DNA of 64,000 nt from Paulownia fortunei (lineage: Eukaryota; Streptophyta; Magnoliopsida; Lamiales; Paulowniaceae): NCBI GenBank assembly GCA_019321725.1, contig CM033111.1, forward strand, positions 4,774,001-4,838,000, read 5' to 3'. Position numbers and translations under genes: made by a program. How positions within the stretch are numbered: position 1 is the stretch's first letter; each line of letters starts with the position of its first letter. The notes beneath the pieces were generated by a model. That model was not told the origin of the DNA, searched no databases, and saw nothing but the letters and a program-made list of their open reading frames with translations. Positions 24,806 to 36,800 of the stretch are shown here, in pieces.

Positions 24806-27800
24806 ATGGATGATCAGGTGGTGCAGCGAGTATTACAAGAAGGTGGGCGTGATTTGTACCAACAGCAGCCTTCAACTTCTTCTTCTTCTTCTTCATCCAT
24901 TCTCCAGTCTCTCCCCTTGCATGTGGTATGCTTTTTTTTTTTTTGGGATTTGTTTAATATCTTTTTTCTTTTCAATTATAGTTCTATTTAGAATTGTTGA
25001 ATTGGTAAAGAAGGTTTTATTTTAGAAGTTTTCTATTTTCTGAAAACTTGGAAAAGTTTTAGGGATTGAGGATGCATGATTAAATGTGCTTTGTGTTGAT
25101 GTGTGTTGTTTGTGGATGAACTTATTGTTGTGGAAAATTAAAGTTGGGAGTTTTTTCGGGTAAAACGTTGTTGTGGATGGTCCCATTATCCCATTATATT
25201 TATGGTTTTATGAATGTCTGCATTGAACCTTAATTTATGATGCGATTAGTTGGGCAAATTCTACATTTCAAGTTCAGGATGAGGCAGAGTCTTTTTCCTT
25301 CTTTCTTTTCTTCTTTTTTTGTGCATTTGGTTTTTATTTCTATATTATGTTTGAAGATTGGAGCCTGAGGGTTCTGATTTGGGGATTGGTATCCATATAT
25401 GAAGTTTAGGCACTTTTCGTGCAATAGATTTCAGTTTTCTAAGAATGATGAGTTTTGGTATTATGCAGTCTTTTGATCATGGGTACTACTTGTTGGTGAA
25501 ATCTATTCAAGAACTCAGATCAAAGAAAGATGGGGTGGTCACTATTGGGATTGGAGGTCCAATTGGATCAGGAAAATCGAGGTTTTGTCTTGTTTACATA
25601 CTTTCAGTGTTTTCAATGTCAATATGAATTGTTGACAGGCTAAGCTTAATTTAGCATTATATGTTTTGTGGATTTTCTTATACTCAAAATGTGGGTGTTA
25701 TTTTTCTTGAAGCTTAGCTGAAAAGGTAGCATCTGTAATTGGTTGCACTGTTATCTCAATGGAGAACTATCGCACTGGAGTTGATGATGGGCATGATTTG
25801 GATTCGATTGATTTTGACCTTCTTGTGCAGAATCTCGAGGTATGCCTTTTTCTTTCATGTGCATTATCATGCAGGTAAGAAATTTTTTCTTGATTTGGGT
25901 ATGAACTGTATCGAACATCTTGTCTATGCCACTATGGAAGAAATGTATATTGATGCATTATTGAATGATTCTATCGGAATACTTGATGTCTATAGACTAG
26001 TTGACATATTCTTTTGGTAAAACCAGGCGAAAGGTATGGGCGAGGCGTTTCACATGTCTTGGGAAGGCGTATGCCCCAAGAATTTTCATATATAATATAT
26101 ACAAAGTATATATAGTATTGACTAATCTAAGTATATATAGTATTGACTAATCTAAAAAAGCTATAAGGTAAGGAAAAAAAAAAGTAGATTGTGGAAGAAA
26201 ACTTGATATATAAATGGCATAAAATAGCTTAAATAAGAAGATTAGACATTTATAGCTCTTGAATATAATATGAAAATTATTTTATAAATATCAAAACCAT
26301 GAGATACAATAAGATGATTTTTAGAAGAATGGTATTTTTAAGTGAATTTAAACTTTAAGAAATGTTGATAACAAAATTTGGCATCTGTGCGCTCTGAAAT
26401 TTAAAATTGAACTTTTTGATTCACACATTTTTGGGGTATCGCCCAGGGACTTGGGGCGCAAAAGGGGTATGCCCCGAGCACCCAGCATGTGCCCCGTAAG
26501 AGAAATGCTCTTCAGCAATTCCTACTGCTCCACCCCAGCGCACCCCCGAGTCCCCCCTTGAATGCCTTTGAACACTGGATAAAACCTTATTTGGTGTTTG
26601 GCATTTGAACATAATGAGCTGTTTGACATTTACCCTTTGGATTGAATAATCTGCATTTCATAACTGAGGTTTTTGTTGCAATAGGACTTGATAAATGGCC
26701 ACGATACGTCCTTTAAACACTGGATAAAACCTTATTTGGTGTTTGGCTCTACGAAGATATGCTTTGTAGTAAAACATAATGAGTGGTTTGACATTTACCT
26801 TCGTATTGAATAATCTGCATTTCATAACTGAGTTTTTTTGTTGCAATAGGACTTGATAAATGGCCGCGATACATTAAGCCCAGTATTTGATTTTCAAGGA
26901 AGAAAACGTATTGGTTCGAATGCTATAAAGAGCATTTCATCTGGGGTGGTAAGTCTGCTCATAGTTACTGTTTCGCTGAACTTCCCATAAGTCTACTGAG
27001 ATCGATTCTCCGTGTTCTCATTGTAGGTTATAGTTGATGGTACTTATGCCTTGCATGCAAAACTACGCTCTTTGCTAGATATACGAGTTGCTGTGGTAAT
27101 TTTTATATATATTGTATCAAGATATCTATGTACATGTTTTCATCTGTCTACTTACTGTTCTTATGTGATATTATTTGGGCATTAGTCATAATGAATTCTT
27201 CAGTGGGTTTGATTAAATTTCTATATGTATGGGGAATCAGGTTGGTGGTGTTCATTTTAGTTTACTTTCCAAAGTTCAATATGATATTGGAGAGTCGTGT
27301 TCGTTGGACTATCTCATTGACAGCATTTTCCCACTGTTCAGAAAGCATATTGAGCCTGACCTTCATCATGCGCAGGTTGGCATTCAGTATCCTGGTATCC
27401 TAACTTTTTATGATTACATTTCTTCTTATTCTTGATTGGCTTCATTTCTTCTGTAGATCAGAATTAATAACAGTTTTGTTTCATCATTTAGAGAGCCAAT
27501 TTACAAGCTCAAATGCAAAAGTGAGGTATGTTAGTGTTGGCTGCTATGAACTAATTTAGGGTGATGTCCTTGTCAACAGTGAAGCATTGTGCATGATTTT
27601 TGACTCTCTGGATTTTTTTTTTCTTTAGCTAGAATCTTCAAGTTTAGGTTTTGAAACTTATATCTCACTAAATTTATCTCTACGCTTGTTTAATTCATCT
27701 TTCAGAACTTTCTTAATTTAGAATTGATTGTCTGTGACAGTCTCAAAGTGGGCATGCTGCCGACATTTTTCACGGAAAGGAAGCACAAGTTGACAAGTAA

Positions 27801-30800
27801 GTTGTTCAGTCCAAGGAATTTTACTGACTTTGCTGTCCATGAAGATGGTCAATTGCCATTTCATTTGTTACTTTCTTTATGTTAGTAGAATCTGAGCTTG
27901 TGGATTTTTGCTTCAAGTTTTATTGAGATGTACTTGAGACCGCCTTCTGCTAGTGAAGAAGCACGAATAAATGATTGGATCAAGGTGCGACAATCTGGTA
28001 TCAAATATTATCTCTCGCTGGGAGATCAGAGGATTGTGGATAAAAATTTCATCATCCGGCCAAGAGCTGAATTTGAGGTATAATATTTCCACCTGTGATT
28101 TTGTTCTGTATGTCCTCTATAAATGGAAATATGTTGTTTGCCCCCATTATCATAAACATCTCCCTTGGGTACTTTTGACAAAACACCCTGGCATTGAATA
28201 TATGATTTCTGTTTTCACCAGCAATCATGCATTTTGTTTGCTGGTGTGTGGGAGAGAACAAGGAATAAAATTGAGAGAAGCTTTTTGGTAATTGAAATTG
28301 AAAGAAGATTCCTCCTTGTAACTGTAGATAGCGCTTGCAATCCATGTATCTGGGACAAAATACACTGCAATATTGAAAAGGGATATGCATTTGCTTGCTA
28401 CATGTCAGTACTCATCTTGTTTTCTATTTCTTTTTTTTTCCCAGGCAGTTCCTCACAGAAAATACTGTAAAACATACAACACAGACATTATCCCTCTTTT
28501 CTGCATTATCCATTTTTTTTGTGGCAAACGAATTTATGTTTTTCTTTAATATATTGGAGAAAAGGTGGCAACAAAAGTTAAAAGTCATCTCTCTCTTTGG
28601 AATGTTCTGCATTTTGCATGTTGAGATATTTTAGTTGTAAGAGACGAGACTAGGCCAGGGCAGGGCAGCTGGGAGGCTGATTGTTCCTAGCTTATTGACC
28701 GGTTGATTTTACTAGATGCTTTCCTCTGCAATCCAAGTCATTATTGAACTGGTCTAGATAATCCATAAGTCATTATTTAGAACAGTCATAAGCTTATAAA
28801 AATATCCTGTAATTTAATGGCTGCGGAGTTGACTTTCTGCACTGACTTCCAGAATTGCCTCATAGATTGGTTAAATTTACTGGCCTTGTCAACTAAAGTA
28901 GGCCATTATTGAGATTTTAGTTGAAACTTCAAAATCAACCAGAATTTCTGTAGCCGAGGCCTTAATATACTAAATCTGGGTAAATGATGGCAGAGTATTA
29001 TTCATCAGTGCACATATAGCAAATAGAAGCGTTAGATGTGTGTTGATTCTTCTTTCTCTTTCTTGTCGTTTGTTTATTAGTTCCAAACATGTATTTTAAG
29101 AATAAATAAACAAACAAATATAAATATATGCTAAATATTTTGCCGTATTCCATTTCTTTTATGGATCTCTTGGTGAATTTTGAAATATCTAAGCTTGCAC
29201 ACTTGTTTATCTACTTTTCTTGTTGCTAGAGAACTTTTAATCCCATGTATATGCATTACTTTAGGTGTAGTGTTCACTTCATAGATTTGAGAAAGTATTG
29301 CTGAGAAAAAAACATAAGAATATACACATTAGCTTATGTCATGACCTAGTTAGTAGCTTCTTTTATTGATTTCTCACTTGAAGGAATATGACCCGCATAT
29401 TTCATTTTACCTCTATTTAGTCTTTTCTAGTACTTTATCTTGTTGCAATGACTATAAGGGATCAAATCCAGATGTCCCCAAAAATTTAACTTCACGACTT
29501 TTTTATTTGCTACTTCTTTTGCTATGACCTCTTTTTATTCTTTTCCTATTGTAGTATGATGATTTTTGCCCATAAACTCATCTAGAAATCAACTGAACTA
29601 ATTCAATTTATATAATTAATTTATTCTGTCAATGATTGACTTTGGTGACCTTGTCATATATCCTTCACTGATAACCTGAGGGAGTAATTATTCATTGCTT
29701 TTTCTTTTAATATTACTTTTCTTGCTCTCCTAATTAACTCAGCAATCAGTGGGCTCTCTAATGTAGTTTCTATGCCTTCTAGTGTGCCCTGATATTTTAG
29801 TTTTTGGCTTCCCAGATTTGTTGCTTTCTACGCTAGTAATATGCCCTGATGCTTTAATTGTAAAACCTGTCACTTGAATTTGTATTCAACTCCTCACAGC
29901 TATTACCCTGTAAGTTTTCTGATACGAACAAATGTCTCCATTACTTATCCTTCGGACAATGTATCAGGTTGGCCGGATGACTCTGGGTGGTTTGCTTGCC
30001 TTGGGATATACAGTGGTAGTCAGTTATAAAAGGGCATCAACCTCGGTTATTGATGGCAATCTTTCAGTGTCTTTGGAAACAATTGATACTCTAGGAGAGA
30101 CCTACATGGTACTCAGGGGCACAAATAGAAAAGTATGGACTCTTCTATCTTCCTTTTAACAATCTTATCGCATTCCCAAAATTATTAACTGAGCTGCAAC
30201 TATGTTTTTTTATTAGTGTACACTAACTTCTTTTCTTTATTTAAGAATTTTAATGTTCCGCAATGTTTATGGCCAAACTGAAACTTTTGAATTTGTTCTC
30301 TACCCTGTTTTTAGTATATCTCTCTACCTTGGTGTCAGTGTGCGCTAAGGCACAAATGTTCTTAATGCTTATATTTGGATATTCTGATGCTGGTCTAATT
30401 TTGTGTTTTCGCATATAGTTGCTCCTGCTATTTCTTTCTCAATAATGATTACCATTAGATATCAAGGATAGCTAGAAAACTGGCATTGATTGTATTCTTT
30501 CAAATTACAACTGCCTCGGGGCCTTCCCTCCAAAGTCAATTAAATGTTGTACTTGATCACCTTCTCATCCTTTCCCTGGCAATATGTAACCCAAAAAGGA
30601 AGATCTCTTTCTTTCGCGTGCAGTTAACCATAGACTACGTTTTTCCTCAAATCATCCCTTGTGTCATTAGCCTTCCTTTAAAAGTTATAGAACACATATG
30701 ACCACAATTTTTTTCTCTTTATATGTGCCTTTATTAGATTGATGCCTGTATTATTATATTAGCTCTTCCTACTTACGTGCTGATTGTGGGAATCTGTCAT

Positions 30801-33800
30801 CTTTGAATGTTGTATTCAGTGCCTGATTTCAGAATTTTTGTATGCTGTGAAGTTAATAACCTTATAGTATATCCCTTGACCCTCAAATGTTTGTGATCCA
30901 TATGAGCTCATTGGTTTATACACCCTTGGTAATCCATGTGCCTCATTGTTTAGCTTTAGTTGCTGTTCTAATTCTATTGCCGCGCCTATTTTGGTTCCTC
31001 ATGGCATATTATCTAACTTTTTGTCTCTTGGCCCTCAAAATTTGTGGTCCATGTGAGCTCATCGGTCATCAGTTTGTTAGCTCTTTCTAATTCATGTGCG
31101 TCATTGTATAACTTTAATTGCTATTCTACACAATATTCATTATTGTTATGCCTTTTTTTTTTCGATCCACATGGCATACTAAATAGCAGAAGTTGGATTA
31201 CTGGTGAGTCCTTAATAACCAGGACAACTGTGGAGTTGAATTATGTTTGATGCAGTCAATCTCTTCTGTAGATAGTTGGGACTGAATCATCAAGGATGGG
31301 TATAACTGGACCGTGGATCACGAAATCATATCTCGAGATGATACTTGAGAGACAAGGTTTGAACTTGGATACACACACACACACACATATGTATATACTT
31401 ACATATATATCCTCTCCGTCTTTAGCTGCTTCTTGTTATATTTCATATGTCACTATCTTATCTGTAAAAGAATGTTAATTTTGATGGTTTAAACTCATGG
31501 TCAGCTACATTAGTGAATATGAGGATTTAAATGTTGTGGACTGGTACTGAATTGGATTGAAAGTAGCTTTTGCTGTGCTGTGTCACATTGCAACCATCTT
31601 TTTGTATTGGGAGAGAGATGCTTAACCTAAGGGGTTGAAAATGACATAAACGTGGATGACCAAATAATTTAGAAATTAATTGTTGGCACCAGCTAGTGGC
31701 TCAAATTGGAAAATTCTAAATTCTGATACTCTCTGTGTCTTCTAATCAAGTTTATGTCATTATTGGCCATATCTCTTTCTAACAGATTTATCCAAGTTTC
31801 AGGTGTTCCACGGCTTAATACACCTCCACCTTTGTCTAGTGCATCTCCGGCCACCTCTCAAGAAAGGTTGATTGCAGCTCCAAAGCCCCTTCGTATAGCT
31901 CCGAACCTGGTCAACCGAATTGAGGATTTATCTCAGCCATGGACTCGGTCACCGACCAAGTCTAAAATGGAACCTGTCTTGGCAACATGGCATTTTACCT
32001 CACCAGATCCTCTCCTATCTGATGGATCTGTCACTGGTATGTCCTTTTTGCTAATAGCTTGCGAAAATCATCTTCCAGAAAAATGTCTCTGCAAGTGAAT
32101 TAAAAATATATAGGTGAAATTCTTCTATTATCTCTCTGTGGCTCGATTCTTCTCATGAAACAACCACAGGTCCTCCCTCTTCCAGGGATGCCTTGCAGCT
32201 TGCTCCAATGCCTGACTCATATGACTTGGATAGAGGATTGCTTCTTGCTGTACAAGCAATACAAGTAAGTATTGTTTAAAAATGATGGGATCATTTAGTT
32301 GCTTCTTGTACTATTGGAGTTCGAGTCATTGTTTGCCAAAATCTTTAATGGGCCAAACTTGAATGTACATATAACTATTGCAGGCGTTGTTGGAGAATAA
32401 GGGACTTCCAGTCATAGTTGGAATTGGTAAGATGGTCTCTCTCTCTCTCTCTCTTCTGAAACACTAAACAATGATGTCTGCCTTGCAGCAATTCAATACT
32501 GCTGAAGTGTGTTGAAGAAAAGCGTGTAAACCAACCTCTAAGGAGCATTTATTTAAGTGAAATTTCCCATGAGAATTGGAAACCCAGAGTTCTTAGCAGT
32601 TAATTTATTACATCTAATCTAATTTTTCACATTCTTGGAAGGCAATTCCTTGTAGTTCTGGTCAGGGTAGTAAGTTCATTTTATTCAGAGGAATAATCCA
32701 AAGGTGCTCAACTGTGTTATGTTCTGATCGAGTCTTATTTATTCTATCAAGTGAGATAGCCAGAAAGTCTAGGTGTTCCTTTCCAAATGTCCAAAATTGT
32801 GGGCCATGATGCAATTTCTTTGTTAGAATGTTTTTCTTATATATGTTGCCACCTAAATTAGTTAAATAGAGATTCTTTTTCAAACAGTTTATTCGAATTT
32901 GAAGCTATTTAATGACAATGAGACTGTTTAAATCATAACTTTTGGTCTCACCCGATGTAAGGAGCATGGATTATGGTGATGATGAATACCAATATAATTT
33001 TTTTATTAGGATTGGATGAAGTTTTTGGGTTCTTAGATGGCCAATAGAGAAGATTTAAATTCTTGGAAGTATGGAAATTGAAAGTAGAAAAGATGTGCAT
33101 GAATTTTTTTCTGGATATTGGAGATACTGAAGGAAGCGATGAAGAAGCTGTAAAGTGTTCTTTAGCAATTAGCAGTTATTTTTTCTTATGACATAGTTCA
33201 TTTTAGTGTCTAAGCATAAAGAAAGAAAAGGCAACACTATTTACATTTGATTGAGTTGCATAGGTGAAGTAATGCCCTATTTATTTGCACTTCTATTTTT
33301 ACATAAATGTATTCTTAACAAGCCCAAGCAATATTAAAGTTCAAATAACCTTTTTTGGGAGGTAAATATTTCATTCAAAGAGCCCCACATTTCTCATGTA
33401 TTGATGCTTGATTCATTGTTCAAAATATTAGTTGATGTTTCTCTCTTCTAATTCATCAGCTGTTGGTTGAAATTTTTTAGCCCTGAAATAGATTCTTCGG
33501 ATTGATGGACTCATCATTAAGACTTGAGAAAAGGGGTTCTACACTAGGTCACATAAGTCGCCCGCCAACCCCGCTGCTCTGGTTCTTGAGTCACTCGCAG
33601 GAGACTTTGGGGCAGGAGTCCCGTCTAAAGCTGTTCTAAAATACACTAAAGTGTGCTTTTTAATCATGACATTAATAGTTCAGAAGTTTGGAGGTAGAAA
33701 TGTGTTGGTGACAGTGGAATTCGGAGGAGACGATGGGCTCCGACAGTGGAGATGTTGAATGGTCATTGATTTGCTCATAGAACTCTTGGTGGTGGTGATA

Positions 33801-36800
33801 GATGGACTGGTGGAGGATAAACTTACCAGACAGAGAGAGGAGGGTGGTGCTAAGGGGCTGAGCTGTGAAGAACCGAGGAAGAAGAAATCTGGAAAAGAAA
33901 AAGAAACAGAAAAAAGAGAAAAAAAAAAAAAGAATGAGAGAGAGAGTGGTGTCAACTGTTGGGAGAAGAAAAGAAGTGGGTATTGAGGTTGATCTATTTC
34001 TTTATTTACTTTTTATTTTTCTAATGATAAAATAAAAAAGAAAAACCTTGGTTGCCAAATCGGAAAAATTGCCTAGAAGCCATCTGGCTACCAATTATAT
34101 ATAGTATAGCTAAAAATACAATATTAATAAAGGCGCACTCACTCCTAAAATATTTTATTTTTGCCTCTTGTGCTCCCAACCCCATTCTCGCCCTCACTCC
34201 TGCTTTATGTGACTTAGGTTCTACGATATTGGGCCCTACTTCTACAAAGGCACTTCTCCAGGAATTCGTTGCTCCATTTTATTACTGTAGCTTTTGAATT
34301 AATTCATTAAGGGCATGTGGAACTTGCAATAAAATCAAAGAACAAGTAATGAAAAATACTTTTTGAGAGTCAGATCATTTTTCGTGGAGTTTTAGCTTCT
34401 ATGGTTATGAGTATTATGGGATAAAGTAATTAAGCTATAAAACAGTTTGTTAATTTTCTAATTGGTTCTGTCAGATTGTATCTTCATTCATTCTTACCCA
34501 TTTTGTTGCATTCTGTTTCTGGACATTTTTTTAGTGATACTCTATTCCAAGATATGGTTGTTGGGAACTTGGGGTGATTGAATGGGAGATGATAAGAAAT
34601 TTTATTGTTTCTGAATGTGATCTTTAGTTAAAGGATGAATTTGTGTATGACATTCAAGTATGGACCTGGAGAGAGTGGAAAAGAATTAGAGATAAGGAAT
34701 ACAGATGCAAGAGATGTAATTGATGGAATCATTGTAATAATTAGGAGGCTAGAGGGCTTCTTTAACTATGAGGTGAGAAAACTGTGAAGATATTTGAGGG
34801 CTCTGGCCTCTTAGAATGGGCAAATTCTTTTTCGCACCAGAACTGGTCTGGGTTGCTGCTTTTTGGTATAATGACAATGCCATATTTTCTTGTTGGTATA
34901 ATGACAATGCTATTCTTTTTCTTGGGATTATATGCTTTATGGTTACTCTGGAAGAGCTGTAACCACACAGGTTTTTGTTCTTTGGGTTTGCACAGTGCGC
35001 CTATTAGCTTTGAGTCAATGTTGATTTTCTAAACTACATTGTTTTGCTTATTTGAAGGCCTTTTATATGTTATAATAACTGAATCCATGTAGTTTGGGAT
35101 TTGACTCCAATTTCTTATAACACCTTTTCCTCCTCCTAATCTTGTTGTAGGAGGTCCAAGTGGATCAGGAAAAACGAGTTTGGCTCGTAAGATGGCAAAC
35201 ATAGTTGGTTGTGAAGTCATTTCCCTTGAAAGCTACTACAAATCTGAACAAATGAAGGATTTTAAGTACGATGACTTCAGCTCTCTTGATCTGGCTTTAC
35301 TGTCCAAAGTATGCATTTTTATTTTCTTGTCCATTATTTTATGTTTTCTATATTTATAAAATATTTATCAAATAATTTTGAATAAATTGTCCATATGATA
35401 AGGTAATCAGGACATAGATGCATGAATTATTTGAAACTTACATATAAGTGCTTATGTCTTTTGAAAATTACATTGAACAGCTCGATTTTTTCTCCATCTA
35501 GACACCATTTGGTCCTTGTCACCACCACAATATACCACCATAAGGTACTTTAAATGTATCAACTTCATCCAACCAGGTGCTGCAGGGTAAGACCCCAACC
35601 TTCATAAACAAGTCATAAGCGCCACCCCAACACCACCAACCATAATAGGCTCACCACAGTAAATCCTTCTGAACCTAGACAATGTTTCCACGTTTCAAGT
35701 TAAAGAAATCTGCTGAGCAAATAAGAGTGCATCTAATTGACGGTCGTGTTCATGGTGGTAAATAAGGTTGCAATGGGGCTAGAGTTGGGGAGTGGGTATT
35801 AGAGGGGCTCCATTTGATTTTTGGATACTGCTAGCCTCCTCAAAAATACCATCAAGAGAGGAGAGATGGAAGTTCTGTTTGTTGGAACTTTTCTGTGGCA
35901 TATATTAGTTTATTACTCATGGTGGGAAGCATAATATAACAGAATTGTATAACCACTGGAGAAAATATACAGTAGTGGAGCGCTAGGAGGAAGAATGGTG
36001 TAATGTGAATATTCTTGTTATCATCAATATTATATGGTACAACTGGCTTCCAGTAGTTCTTGGCCAATATTGTAGTGTCTAACTACCATGATGTTATAAA
36101 TTTTGTTTCAAGATGATAAGTCTGAAAGCTAATATTAGATGGAGAAATGTGCCTGATGCATGTTGGTAATGGATTAGATCTTATTTCTTAGCTGCTAGGA
36201 TCTTTTCCTCCTTTGTTTAACTATGTTGTCATTCTGGCTATTGCAGAACATTGACGACATAAAAAATTGCCGAAGAACAAAGGTACCTGTATTTGATCTG
36301 GAGACTGGTGCTCGGAGTGGTTTCAAAGAGCTTCAAGTATCTGAAGATTGTGGTGTGGTATGCCATGAAATTGCTTTGCTACTTCGTTATTGTGTGATCA
36401 GATTCACTTGTTTGTTTACTTGCTTTTAGTAATGTAGATATTTTGCTCATAAATAGAGAAGTGAAAATGCCAGAGTATAGTTATCCTTCTAGTCGCAGAC
36501 TTTTGAAAATTATATGATTGAATGATTGCTTTGCAACCTCTGCATTCAGTCACTGACATATCCAGTCTTCTAGGGAAACTGCTTGTTTAGAGGATACTTA
36601 TCCTTCTAGTCGCAGATATTGAAAATTACATAATTGAATGATTGCTTTGCAACCTCTGCACAGTCACATATCTAGTCCTCTAAGGAAACTGATTGTTTTG
36701 GCCAGGTAATTTTTGAAGGCGTTTATGCTTTGCATCCTGACATCAGAAAACCTCTGGACTTATGGATTGCTGTTGTAAGTATGATGAAGCAATTATACTT

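Noticed and set aside
33680..33986. overlapping open frames on both strands in intron 14 of the TTM-like gene
   Set aside because: Simple purine-rich sequence gives Lys/Glu-rich and Ser/Phe-rich translations on opposite strands; no real domain.
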